From assembly GCF_041379945.2 (NCBI RefSeq), contig NZ_JBFTXJ020000002.1, positions 310,001 through 374,000 of the forward strand: a DNA stretch of 64,000 nt. The letters are read 5' to 3'. The notes beneath the pieces are model-generated. The model was not told the DNA's origin. It saw nothing but the letters and a program-made list of their open reading frames with translations, and searched no databases. Of the stretch, positions 34,047 to 42,507 are shown in pieces. The DNA comes from Aneurinibacillus sp. REN35. Its GTDB lineage: Bacteria > Bacillota > Bacilli > Aneurinibacillales > Aneurinibacillaceae. A program made the translations under genes and the position numbers. Numbering within the stretch: the stretch's first letter is position 1; every line of letters begins with the position of its first letter.

Positions 34047-34448
34047 TTAAATTTCTGCGTTCTTATTCCTGAAGACCAAAGCGATTCCCCCAATTAGTAA
34101 CCCCCAAATTGAATTGGTTACCAAAATACTTACAATCGTAAGCGGATTTGTTAGAGGTCCTTGCAATTCGCCATGGAGCAGGGGAGATAAAATGCCGCTA
34201 AGAATGATCGCAAAGACAGCATACGCTATCCCTGCAAAAACTAAAATGCGAATTGGATGTTGACTCTTTTTCTTTACAACAACAATAAGCCATACTAATG
34301 ATATAAGAATAGTCATCAGAATACTTCCGAACGTTTCTCCCATCAAGTGGATGATGCCTGTCATTTTCATAATCGGTCTTAGAAGGGCGATCGCTCCTAA
34401 GCTTAAGATCAATAATAGGTTTTGTTTAATAATTTCAGTATTAGTCAT
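34047..34448 (-). CDS. Hypothetical four-helix membrane protein
   Basis: The 133-residue product has about four hydrophobic segments (LLLILSLGAIALLRPI; SILMTILISLVWLIVVV; ILVFAGIAYAVFAIILSG; SILVTNSIWGLLIGGIALVF). I do not recognise the family. It is followed in transcript order after the gene at 34467-34979 with an 18-base gap, so both are one operon, divergent from a two-component system that may control them. Confidence 0.65.
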   Translation of the reverse strand: MTNTEIIKQNLLLILSLGAIALLRPIMKMTGIIHLMGETFGSILMTILISLVWLIVVVKKKSQHPIRILVFAGIAYAVFAIILSGILSPLLHGELQGPLTNPLTIVSILVTNSIWGLLIGGIALVFRNKNAEI

Positions 34449-34466
34449 TTAAATCAATTCCTCTTG

Positions 34467-34979
34467 TTATTTTCGATATTTCTTTACTTTTCCAAATGGT
34501 TTGAAGTATGTGATAAAGGTCATAAAAGTCAAACATAATAGGTTGAAGCTTGATGTGATAATGATCGATATCCAAGTTGTTTGAAATTGTGAGTCCTGTA
34601 AAGCCAAAAGTCCCATATCTTCAATCATTATAGCTAAACCTGCAGTCCATTTATTTAAAAATAAGATCCCGATCATAATCGTTAAAACGGTTAGCTCAAA
34701 CTTAATGATCACCCAATAATGCTTGACCAGTCCCCACTGCGTCCATACGGAAAGCATAATACCTGTAAGTAAAGTCAGCAAGGCTGGATATTTCAGCAGA
34801 TTTTCATCGATGACTTCCATACTAGTAAGCGTGTATAATAGTTGTTCTCCATTGGCTGCATGTTGTAGATAGAATGCTAGCAGAAGCATCCCTAGTGTTC
34901 CACCAATCCATGAAGCGACTGATAGAACGTGAATGGCTACTACTATGCTTTTTTTCTTTTGATTTAGTCGATAAGCCAT
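34467..34979 (-). CDS. Polytopic membrane protein (DUF2269/CopD-like)
   Basis: The 170-residue protein has about four helices. Its first helix, VVAIHVLSVASWIGGTLGML, carries a histidine and tryptophan in a pattern like DUF2269 or CopD membrane proteins. A second histidine lies in LVKHYWVIIKFEL. The function is unknown. The operon is divergent from a response-regulator gene 173 bases away, a common layout for a sensor system and its target. The ATG follows GGGAGGATTTATATAAA. Confidence 0.6.
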   Translation of the reverse strand: MAYRLNQKKKSIVVAIHVLSVASWIGGTLGMLLLAFYLQHAANGEQLLYTLTSMEVIDENLLKYPALLTLLTGIMLSVWTQWGLVKHYWVIIKFELTVLTIMIGILFLNKWTAGLAIMIEDMGLLALQDSQFQTTWISIIITSSFNLLCLTFMTFITYFKPFGKVKKYRK

Positions 34980-35152
34980 TTTATATAAATCCTCCCATTT
35001 CAGTGTTAATCATTGCTACTCATTTCAGCGCCTTTTAAAGATATCAAAGAAATGTTGTGAACTTGTTGTGGGTGATTACGGATTCAGTGAAATTTATAAG
35101 ATTGGGGAAAACTCAGGTTATAATGTGGAAAAGGAAAAAAGGAGTTATTGTA

Positions 35153-35833
35153 ATGAGTGAAACACTTTTATTAGTAGATGACGAAGAAAAGGTGCTGGAG
35201 TTTATGCGTTCTTTTCTGATAAATGAGGGGTTTGACATTGTCACAGCCCAATCAGGAATAGAAGCTCTTCAAAAAATAAAAGAGGTGAATCCAGCATTAG
35301 TCGTGCTCGATTGGATGATGCCCAATATGAATGGTCTCGATGTCTGCCGGGAAATTCGGAAGGTTAGTAAAGTGGGAATTATTTTGGTAACGGCCAAATC
35401 GGATGAGATGGACAAGATTATCGGCCTAGAGGTTGGTGCAGATGATTATATTACTAAGCCATTTTCGTTAAGAGAATTATTAGCTCGTATACGTTCCGTG
35501 TTACGCCGAATTTCAGATAATCAGACAATAGAAGAAAAAATCGAAAGGGGAGATCTTATCATATCCGTTTCCCAGTACCGCGTTTGGAAAAATGGGGAGG
35601 AAGTAACGATGACACCTACAGAATTCAAGCTATTATTGACCCTTGCTGAAAAACCTGGAATTGTGTACAGCCGTCTTCAGTTATTAAAAGCTGCACTGGA
35701 AGATGATATCTTGAATGTGGAGCGAACGGTTGATGCTCATATTAGCCGATTGCGAAAAAAAATCGAGGATAATCCTTCTAATCCAACATACATCCAGACT
35801 GTTTATGGATTTGGATACCGTTTTGGTGGTTAA
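35153..35833 (+). CDS. OmpR-family response regulator
   Basis: The 226-residue protein has a receiver with acidic pair DDEE, phosphoacceptor aspartate in LVVLDWMMPNMNG near residue 53 and lysine in ITKPFSL near 103. A winged-helix effector domain follows (MTPTEFKLLLTLAEKPGIVY; RTVDAHISRLRKKIE; IQTVYGFGYRF). The ATG at 35153 follows AAAGGAGTTATTGTA. The kinase gene starts two bases after its stop. Targets are probably the divergent membrane genes at 34.0-35.0 kb. Confidence 0.92.
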   Translation: MSETLLLVDDEEKVLEFMRSFLINEGFDIVTAQSGIEALQKIKEVNPALVVLDWMMPNMNGLDVCREIRKVSKVGIILVTAKSDEMDKIIGLEVGADDYITKPFSLRELLARIRSVLRRISDNQTIEEKIERGDLIISVSQYRVWKNGEEVTMTPTEFKLLLTLAEKPGIVYSRLQLLKAALEDDILNVERTVDAHISRLRKKIEDNPSNPTYIQTVYGFGYRFGG

Positions 35834-35835
35834 GC

Positions 35836-37161
35836 ATGAGTTTGCATCGAAAGATCTTTTTATCCTTAGCCATTACTATAGTAGGAATTAGTTTTGTCTT
35901 TATTTTTCTTACTCATCTTATTGTGAAGGATTCAATCGAAGCAGGAATAAAGGAAACAAGAGGCCAAGAAATATTAAAGATTAACGAGAAACTAACGGCT
36001 TATTATATCGGAAATAATTACTCATGGGATCATGTTCAACGCTTAAATATTCTGCAGGATATTGCTCAGGGTAAACCAGAGCTACTCGTGATGGACAGGA
36101 GTCATCAGGTGGTTTTTCAAATAGGAGAAACTCATCAAAAAGCCGTGCAATACTTAGGTATCAAAAGTGATTTGAACATCAATAATGAGAAAATCGGTCA
36201 ATTTATTTATTATGACCCTGAGATGGCAAATTTTTCGAAAATATTGATTGGCATTCCTATATCCGTCGTTTTCATCCTTTTTGTAACCGGCTTGATCCTC
36301 ATTTTGATTTCCCTGATTATTGCATATCGCTTGTCAAGATGGCTGGCTTCTCCGCTTCGAGATTTTTTACCGGTGATCAATAGGCTTGGAAGAGGGGAAC
36401 TTGGAATTAAGATTCCGGTTCGCAAGAAGGATGAATATGGAAAAATAGCCGAAGCCTTTAATTCTATGTCACAGGATCTTGAGCAAGCCGAAGTTGTCCG
36501 TAGAAATCTTACCGCAGATGTTGCCCATGAACTGAGAACACCACTAACCATTATTAATGGAAAATTGGATTACCTGCAGCAGAAAGGAAACATGATCAGG
36601 CCAGAGACCTTATTACCATTACAAGATGAACTCATCCGCCTGAACCAATTAGTAGAAGATTTACGAATTTTATCATTAGCAGAAGCAGGGAAATTGCCAT
36701 TATATAAAACTCCGACCAATATGCTGGAGTTGGCAAATCAGCTGATCACAGCACTTGAGACAATTGCAGAAGAAAAAAGCATTTCCATGAACATTGATGT
36801 TCAAACAAACGATATCATCCTATCTGTTGACCCGAATCGAATAAAACAAGTTTTTCTCAATTTATTAACGAATGCTATCCGTTATACGCCAAATGAAGGA
36901 AGTATTTATCTTCGCCTAAATGACGATGGTCAGTATTTCAAGATGATTGTAGAGGATACAGGGGAAGGAATTGATCCTGATCATTTGCCACATCTGTTCG
37001 ACAGATTCTATCGCAGAGATGATGCCCGGACAAGGCATAGCGGAGGTACTGGATTAGGGCTAGCCATTGCTAAACAATACGTCATTTCTCACGATGGGAA
37101 AATTGAAGTGGAAAGTACTCTAAATAAGGGAACTCAATTTATTGTGTATCTGCCCTTATAA
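35836..37161 (+). CDS. Membrane sensor histidine kinase
   Basis: The 441-residue protein has two membrane helices (about residues 8-30 and 137-162) around a 105-residue outer sensor, then HAMP (SPLRDFLPVINRLGRGELGI), the H-box DVAHELRTPLTI near residue 233, N-box LTNAIRYTPNEG, and G boxes DTGEGIDPDH and GGTGLGLAIAK. It phosphorylates the response regulator encoded just upstream. The stimulus is unknown. The region is AT-rich, in line with the accessory character of 33.5-50 kb. Confidence 0.92.
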   Translation: MSLHRKIFLSLAITIVGISFVFIFLTHLIVKDSIEAGIKETRGQEILKINEKLTAYYIGNNYSWDHVQRLNILQDIAQGKPELLVMDRSHQVVFQIGETHQKAVQYLGIKSDLNINNEKIGQFIYYDPEMANFSKILIGIPISVVFILFVTGLILILISLIIAYRLSRWLASPLRDFLPVINRLGRGELGIKIPVRKKDEYGKIAEAFNSMSQDLEQAEVVRRNLTADVAHELRTPLTIINGKLDYLQQKGNMIRPETLLPLQDELIRLNQLVEDLRILSLAEAGKLPLYKTPTNMLELANQLITALETIAEEKSISMNIDVQTNDIILSVDPNRIKQVFLNLLTNAIRYTPNEGSIYLRLNDDGQYFKMIVEDTGEGIDPDHLPHLFDRFYRRDDARTRHSGGTGLGLAIAKQYVISHDGKIEVESTLNKGTQFIVYLPL

Positions 37162-37237
37162 TAAAAATCAAATATAAGAAAAGATTTAGAAAAAATATTC
37201 GCTTTGTTGCATTTTTCGGGAATGCCGAATATGTAAA

Positions 37238-37283
37238 AGCCGATGTTAAAATCCCCAATATAGCCGAAATAAAATTCCCCAAT
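37238..37283 (+). repeat. Tandem 22-base repeats in the IS21 left end
   Basis: AGCCGATGTTAAAATCCCCA (37238 onward) and AGCCGAAATAAAATTCCCCA (37262 onward) are near-identical units 24 bases apart. IS21 elements carry such multiple transposase-binding repeats at their ends. Confidence 0.65.
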
Positions 37284-37347
37284 TACAATACGAACCATAG
37301 ACAGAAAAAGGAGCTATGGTTCGATGATTACAAGAGGGGAATTTTTC

Positions 37348-38511
37348 ATGCTAAAAGACATTACAGACATTGCTCGTCAAATGGGGATCGATAGAAAGAC
37401 CGCCCGCAAGTATATAGCACTCGATGTATATCCTCGAAAACAGAGAAGGAAGAAACAGCCTAGCAAACTAGATCCTTTTAAACAATACCTAGAGAAGCGA
37501 ATACAGGAAGATGGCGTATACAATTGTGAGAAGTTGTACGATGAAATTCAGGAAAGAGGCTATACAGGAGGAAAGACCATTCTCAAAGACTTTGTACAGC
37601 CCTTCCGGGCAGAGCGAAAAAAGAGATATACCGTTCGATATGAAACATTTCCAGGTGAACACATGCAAGTAGACTGGCAGGAAGTTGAAACCATTCTGGT
37701 AGAGGGGAAAAAGAGAAAACTGTATATGTTTGCGGCAACGCTGGGGTACTCACGAATGAAATATATTGAGTTCACCCTGTCACAGGATCAGGAGCATGTG
37801 ATGCAGTGTCTGATTCACAGCTTTTATTATTTCGGTGGGGTTCCTCAGAAAGTATTATTCGATAATATGAAAACCGTGACAGATGGTCGAGAAGAAGGCG
37901 TGGTGAAATGGAACCGCAGGTTCGCTGACTTTGCCTCATATTATGGATTTATTCCAAAGGCTTGTCGTCCCTATCGAGCTCAGACAAAAGGAAAAATAGA
38001 GCGGGCGATTCAATATGTGGAACGAAGCTTTTATATTGGAACGCATTATGACTCCTTACAGGACTTAAACCAACAAGCGTGGCGCTGGCTGGACCGTGTG
38101 GGCAATCGTAAACCGAACCAGACAACCGGAATCTCGCCTCAAGAGCGCTGGGCCGAGGAAAAGCTGATCTCTACAGCTGGAAAACTGCCGTATGATACAA
38201 GCTATCAACATTTTCGACAGGTTCACTTCGACGGTGTGTATTCATACAAAGGCGAAAGACGTCTTCTTCCTTATCGATTTGCGGGAGAGCGAGTGGTGAT
38301 CAAGGAGCGATTGGATGGATTGATTTCTCTTTATCATAACGGCGAATTGATTGAATCATATTATCGTCCACCGAAGGGGAAATCGTTGGCTGACCAAATA
38401 AAAAAGAAACAGCAAGGGACGGCTCCTACCCCGCCCGCTGTTTCTGAAATAAAAGTGGCAGTTCGCCCTTTGTCCGACTATGATTCATTCATTGGGGGTG
38501 GCACCCCGTGA
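37348..38511 (+). CDS. istA: IS21-family transposase IstA
   Basis: The 387-residue protein has an N-terminal helix-turn-helix (IARQMGIDRKTARKYI) and an rve integrase core with DDE residues in MQVDWQEVET, LFDNMKTV and the AQTKGKIERA segment. A C-terminal beta domain (GVYSYKGERRLLPYRFAG) follows. IstA cuts and joins DNA with help from IstB. The ATG at 37348 follows AGAGGGGAATTTTTC. It looks intact; istB starts in a GTGA overlap. Confidence 0.92.
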   Translation: MLKDITDIARQMGIDRKTARKYIALDVYPRKQRRKKQPSKLDPFKQYLEKRIQEDGVYNCEKLYDEIQERGYTGGKTILKDFVQPFRAERKKRYTVRYETFPGEHMQVDWQEVETILVEGKKRKLYMFAATLGYSRMKYIEFTLSQDQEHVMQCLIHSFYYFGGVPQKVLFDNMKTVTDGREEGVVKWNRRFADFASYYGFIPKACRPYRAQTKGKIERAIQYVERSFYIGTHYDSLQDLNQQAWRWLDRVGNRKPNQTTGISPQERWAEEKLISTAGKLPYDTSYQHFRQVHFDGVYSYKGERRLLPYRFAGERVVIKERLDGLISLYHNGELIESYYRPPKGKSLADQIKKKQQGTAPTPPAVSEIKVAVRPLSDYDSFIGGGTP

Positions 38512-39088
38512 ATCAAATCGACGAGTACTGCCGTATCCTAGGCTTACCCACCATCGCGCAACAATGGGGCAAGCTGGCGGAACAAGCTTCTATAGACAAT
38601 GTACCATACTCTTCTTTTTTGCGCAGCCTCTTAGAGGCAGAAGTCATCGAAAAGCAGGAGCGTAGTGCCCAGACATTGATGAAGCTAGCTAAGTTGTCCT
38701 TTCGTAAGACAATAGACGAGTTTGATTTCACAGCACAGCCCACAATTGATGAAAGACGGATTCGAGAGTGTCTGACCTTATCCTTTCTAAAAAACTGTGA
38801 GAATCTTGTATTTCTCGGACCGCCGGGTATCGGAAAGACACACCTGGCGGTGTCCATTGGTCTTCAAGCGATTGGTGCTGGATACAAAACGTATTTTATC
38901 AGTGCTCACGATATCGTGACACAGCTGCGTAAAGCAGACCAGGAAAACAACCTGGAGCGTAAGCTCCGGACCTTTATCAAGCCTAGCCTCCTCATTATCG
39001 ATGAAATGGGATATATGAAGCTGGAAACAACGGGAGCTCACTATCTTTTTCAAGTCATTTCGAGACGGTATGAAAAGGGAGCTATTTT
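38508..39088 (+). pseudogene. istB: Truncated IstB helper ATPase
   Basis: About 193 residues of an IstB AAA+ protein are present: Walker A FLGPPGIGKTHLA near residue 103 and Walker B LLIIDEMGYMKLE near residue 160. After ISRRYEKGAI the sequence ceases to match IstB, where members normally continue with a sensor threonine-serine-asparagine motif. The frame runs on into antisense MFS sequence to 39194. Loss of the sensor and C-terminal region should make the element unable to move by itself. Confidence 0.85.
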
Positions 39089-40266
39089 CCCTCGTGTTCG
39101 TATGTCGCCGCTGGTCCTGAAATACGCTGCGAAGCGAACAATCGGGCAGCAAACAAGAGCGCCAGCAAGAGCATGGCAAAGCCAGCCAAACTAAGATTGC
39201 CAATGGAGAATCGGTTGATGACAAGTCCCCCTATCGCTGATCCGGCAGCGAAACCGAATTGGATAAAAGACGTGTTGACGCTTAGCGCAATATCCGGGGA
39301 TCGGCGAACGGTGGAAACCATGTATAATTGTTGTGCCGGAGAAGTCATCCACGTACCCACCATCCATATCATAATCAACGGAACGATCGTATAGATCAAG
39401 CCGCTGGTCCAAGGAAGCAGCAACAGCATGACGGCTTGGAGCGAAAGACCGACAAAGATCGTGAACGGCGCACCCTTCGTATCTGCCAGCCACCCACCGA
39501 ATTTGGAGCCAACAAAGCTGCACAAACCCGCAAGAAGCAAAATGCCCGACAGCGCAGCGGCAGTTAGTTCAGCATTGGTTTGTAAAAAGGGGGCGATATA
39601 AGTAAACAGCGTTGAGTATCCACCGATATAAAGCAATGTAATCGCAAGCGCAAGCACAATTCTTTTTTCTTTCAAAATCGCCAGTTGCATGCTGATTGTT
39701 ACCGCTTTTTGCTCCGTTATGGACGGTACTTTGGCGAGCACGGTTAGCATAGGGATGAAGGTGAGCAATCCAATCAAAACAAATAACGCTCTCCAGCCCA
39801 TTGCTTCGCTTAAAAATGTACCTGCAGGTACGCCAAGGACGAGCGCGCCGCTCAACCCCATCAAAATCGTGCCAATCGCCTGCCCACGATGTTGCGCTTC
39901 AACTAAACGCGTTGCCACGGCCATCGAAATGACCGTAGCAACGCCGCCACTGAGGCCCTGAATTACGCGCGCCGCCAGCAGCATCTCGAAGGAGGGGCTG
40001 AAATAGACCGAAAAGCTGCTTACAGTAAAAATACTGAGCATCGTCAGCAGCATTTTTTTACGATCTACGCGGATCGTCATCGCGATGACAAAGGGGGCGC
40101 CAAGCGCGGCAGACAAGGCGAATGCCGTCACGAGCATACCTGCCGTGGAGGTCGTAATCCCGAGATCGGCTGCGACGAGATGGAGAATTCCGCTAATCAT
40201 GTATTCCACAGTTCCAATAAGAAATACGGCGAAAGCAAGTAAAGACACGATCCATTTCGATTTCAT
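39082..40266 (-). CDS. MFS efflux transporter, DHA1 family
   Basis: The 394-residue protein has twelve membrane helices and resembles AraJ/YdhP/EmrD-like drug-proton antiporters: FLIGTVEYMISGILHLVAAD at the start, the motif-C-like LGVPAGTFLSEAMGWRALF in helix 5. The final codons and stop come from or abut the truncated IS21 element, so a few native C-terminal residues may be replaced. It overlaps the MerR regulator by four bases, which marks a regulator-pump operon. Confidence 0.85.
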   Translation of the reverse strand: MKSKWIVSLLAFAVFLIGTVEYMISGILHLVAADLGITTSTAGMLVTAFALSAALGAPFVIAMTIRVDRKKMLLTMLSIFTVSSFSVYFSPSFEMLLAARVIQGLSGGVATVISMAVATRLVEAQHRGQAIGTILMGLSGALVLGVPAGTFLSEAMGWRALFVLIGLLTFIPMLTVLAKVPSITEQKAVTISMQLAILKEKRIVLALAITLLYIGGYSTLFTYIAPFLQTNAELTAAALSGILLLAGLCSFVGSKFGGWLADTKGAPFTIFVGLSLQAVMLLLLPWTSGLIYTIVPLIMIWMVGTWMTSPAQQLYMVSTVRRSPDIALSVNTSFIQFGFAAGSAIGGLVINRFSIGNLSLAGFAMLLLALLFAARLFASQRISGPAATYEHEGK

Positions 40267-41090
40267 AAATGTTCTGCTCCTCCTTCAATCGGGATTTGAA
40301 TTTCGATGAGGCGAGTGCCTGGTTCACCTGAAAGCGGCACATAAATTTCCCTTCCCGGCTGGTCGCTCCGAATACAGTAATTATTACGCTCGATCCAGGC
40401 AGCAAGGTCTACGCATGCGGTCTCGGAAAACGATGAATCTGAACGGAGTAACAGCGTGGCCATCGTTGCCGCAGGCAGAATACGGAGATTGAGATGCTCA
40501 GGCAGCCGCAGATCGTCCGTTTTTACAGCATAACCAGCCTCCAGCTCAAAGGCATGCTCCGCACTGCCAGTAGCATTCCATAACAGGGTTTGCGGGCCGG
40601 ACAAAGAAGCGCGGGAGAGGCTATCGAGCTGTTGTTCGAAGATGTGGAAGAGTTGTGTAATATCTTCAACCGTCCCGGTAGAAGCAAACGTCATCAGGCG
40701 CATGGCATCCACGTGCTTGATCACAATCTCCTGTTCTTTATCCATCTTGCCTTCGCGCTCCACAATCTGCATACGCTCTTGCACGCGGGCTAATTTGCTT
40801 CGTTCGCGATCAAGCTGTTGTTCGATCTCGTTTTCTTTCATCAGGAGCATGCCGCGAATTTGTTCCGCCGATATCTCTTCTTGAAGCAGATGAGCGATTT
40901 GTTGCAACGTAAACCCTAATTCTTTAAAAATGATGATCCGATTTATCTCCAACAATTGTTCTGCGGAGTAGTACCGATATCCGGTCGCCGTATCGGTCTT
41001 GGCCGGTTTTAAAATTCCGATCTGATCATAGTAACGCAGCGTTTGCAGTGGAATTCGGCTTAACCTCGAAAACTCGCTAATTTTAAACAT
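40263..41090 (-). CDS. MerR-family regulator of the MFS pump (BltR/BmrR-like)
   Basis: The 275-residue protein has a MerR helix (MFKISEFSRLSRIPLQTLRY then GYRYYSAEQLLEINRI), a long dimer coiled coil (residues 75-125) and a C-terminal GyrI-like ligand domain ending IEIQIPIEG. Such regulators bind lipophilic drugs and remodel promoters to switch on a linked pump. The ATG at 41090 follows AGAGGAGGGAAAATAAT. The stop overlaps the pump start (ATGA). Confidence 0.9.
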   Translation of the reverse strand: MFKISEFSRLSRIPLQTLRYYDQIGILKPAKTDTATGYRYYSAEQLLEINRIIIFKELGFTLQQIAHLLQEEISAEQIRGMLLMKENEIEQQLDRERSKLARVQERMQIVEREGKMDKEQEIVIKHVDAMRLMTFASTGTVEDITQLFHIFEQQLDSLSRASLSGPQTLLWNATGSAEHAFELEAGYAVKTDDLRLPEHLNLRILPAATMATLLLRSDSSFSETACVDLAAWIERNNYCIRSDQPGREIYVPLSGEPGTRLIEIQIPIEGGAEHL

Positions 41091-41121
41091 ATTATTTTCC
41101 CTCCTCTTGCCCTTCGGTACG

Positions 41122-41153
41122 ATTATATACTCTCTAGTGGACTGTAAAGTCAA
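41122..41153 (-). promoter_or_regulatory. MerR-type promoter of the regulator-pump operon
   Basis: On the minus strand, TTGACT and TATAAT are 20 bases apart (19 if the -10 is ATATAA), longer than the usual 17, as in MerR-controlled promoters. The spacer carries ACT-N4-AGT-N2-ACT-N4-AGT, an imperfect dyad suited to a MerR dimer. Confidence 0.6.
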
Positions 41154-41330
41154 CTACTCTGTCGCGATTGGGGCCCGCCAACAAAACGTGGAAACATACA
41201 CTAAGGAAAATCGGCCTTTTGGGGTTATAAATCATTTACTTTTATAATAAAATGTGTAATGTTTTCTTTAAATTAAAGAGAAAAAATTTCCTGTACCAGA
41301 ATCTACTTTCTAAAGTGAGATGATTAAACT

Positions 41331-41561
41331 TTGGGGTACTTTATTACTTTTATACTTAACTTTATAGTGGCTTACTTTGTCTATGATGAACCCAGCTATG
41401 TTAAACCTTTACTGCATTCTGTTTTAGTGCTGATTGTGGTTGTTATATTCGATTTGATTAAGCAAAACAAAATAAGAAACAAAAAAGAAAATTCCTCATG
41501 GATGTACAATAATGTTCATCATGGTAAACTCACCAACCAGCAAACCCCAGAATGCGACTAA
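41331..41561 (+). CDS. Possible small membrane protein
   Basis: A 76-codon frame from TTG encodes two hydrophobic segments (FITFILNFIVAYFVY and LHSVLVLIVVVIFDLI) followed by a basic stretch. The ribosome-binding site is weak, and the last 20 residues look like out-of-frame text running into the next gene, so it may be a fragment. Family unknown. Confidence 0.3.
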   Translation: MGYFITFILNFIVAYFVYDEPSYVKPLLHSVLVLIVVVIFDLIKQNKIRNKKENSSWMYNNVHHGKLTNQQTPECD

Positions 41562-42072
41562 CACCAGCCGTTTTCCGGGTTTTTCATGTTTGAGAAATCG
41601 CTCGAGAAAGGCTCCTTCTTGCCGGAAATACGATCCTCCCGATTGCTTCGCTTTTCATGATTGGTTCTTTGCTGAATATTCGTTAGGATCCTTATTTGCA
41701 AAGGAAGGGGAGACCTCTTCATATGTAGAGACAGCGGATGACGTGGGGAAGAACATTTTTTTGTTTGGCCGGCGCTTTCATCCAATTGATCACGTGTACA
41801 AGCAGCACAAAGGCACCGACATGGGCGGACGCCGCTTTTCCGGCACAGCGATTGTCGCCGCGCGCGATGGTGTGGTCCTTCGCTCAGGGAACGGGGGCGG
41901 GGTGACGACCTTTTATGGCCATATGAAGCCAGGGGTTGCCCAGCGGGGCAAAAAGGTGCGTGCTGGCCAGCCGATCGGCCGCATGGGGAGCACAGGAAAA
42001 TCAACCGGGGATTACCTGCATTTTGAGGTGCGCATCCATGGTAAGTCGATGGATCCACTGAAATATTATTGA
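41512..42072 (+). CDS. M23 (LytM-type) peptidase, N-terminus uncertain
   Basis: The C-terminal 120 residues form an M23 domain: zinc ligands in HKGTDMGG, then TTFYGHMKPG, VRAGQPIGRMG and YLHFEVRIHGKSMDPLKYY. In LytM-type enzymes the HxH motif reads HLHFE; here its first histidine, the catalytic base, is tyrosine, so activity is doubtful. The first 50 residues are not protein-like and the gene may have lost or frameshifted its signal sequence; ATG 41512 is only the longest frame start. A terminator follows at 42130. Confidence 0.6.
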   Translation: MFIMVNSPTSKPQNATNTSRFPGFSCLRNRSRKAPSCRKYDPPDCFAFHDWFFAEYSLGSLFAKEGETSSYVETADDVGKNIFLFGRRFHPIDHVYKQHKGTDMGGRRFSGTAIVAARDGVVLRSGNGGGVTTFYGHMKPGVAQRGKKVRAGQPIGRMGSTGKSTGDYLHFEVRIHGKSMDPLKYY

Positions 42073-42129
42073 GTGGAAATAAGTGTCGGATGATTTCAAG
42101 ATGCATTAAAAGATCATCTTGGAGTAAAT

Positions 42130-42159
42130 GATAAGCGCCCTGGATAAGGGCGTTTTATC
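42130..42159 (+). terminator. Terminator after the M23 gene
   Basis: GATAA and CGCCCT pair with AGGGCG and TTTTATC, a compact hairpin with trailing T residues. Confidence 0.75.
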
Positions 42160-42196
42160 TTTTAAAATAAAAAGACACTCCTTTTTTGAGCGTCTT
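42160..42196 (-). terminator. Terminator for the truncated minus-strand gene at 42211
   Basis: On the minus strand AAGACGCTC pairs with GAGTGTCTT (stem at 42172-42196) and is followed by TTTTATTTT. Confidence 0.7.
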
Positions 42197-42210
42197 CGTC
42201 TACTACTAAT

Positions 42211-42507
42211 TTATTTGCTTCTTTCATAATATTCTTTAGTTGCTATTAACATTTCTTCATATGCATCAACAAACCACTCTTCTGGAACAACTGCTGCCGC
42301 AATACCACGAGGAACGCTCTTGATATACCCTTGCATAATAGTTAATTGCACAATATCATCAGAATAGTTTTCTGAGATTTTAGCAATCCTATTCTTATTA
42401 AATTTCTTATCAAGGAATCGAAATGCCTTGTTAGCTTCGGTCATTGTTTCATAGTCAAATGATTTACGATCGCCTTTGAAATTAATCTCTAGGCTATATA
42501 TATTCCG
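42211..42507 (-). pseudogene. Hypothetical gene truncated by the IS630 insertion
   Basis: An ATG at 42444 gives 77 residues (MTEANKAFRFLDKKFNKN and onward), but the same frame stays open upstream with convincing protein text (NIYSLEINFKGDRKSFDYET) right to the IS630 left end near 42507. The gene therefore probably lost its 5' part to the insertion. I do not recognise the family; the visible part is mixed helical and has no membrane segment. Confidence 0.5.

Larger units (their letters stand above)
37202..39088 (+). mobile_element. IS21-family element, truncated at the right end
   Basis: istA and istB overlap in the usual IS21 arrangement, preceded by a left-end region with two 22-base repeats. 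The right end is missing: istB changes abruptly near 39086 into sequence antisense to an MFS transporter gene. The left boundary (near 37202) is estimated from the TTGTTGCATTTTTCGGGAA segment. The right inverted end was not found. Confidence 0.75.

Noticed and set aside
34996-35028. CATTTCAG repeated 25 bases apart as a response-regulator operator
   Set aside because: Eight bases repeated once in AT-rich DNA is weak, and OmpR-type half-sites are usually spaced 10-11 bases.
41498-41640. Minus-strand text (GKRLVLVAFWGLLVGEF) that looks like a membrane-protein C-terminus
   Set aside because: It is short, has no start, and overlaps the unclear N-terminus of the M23 gene; it could be a chance shadow.
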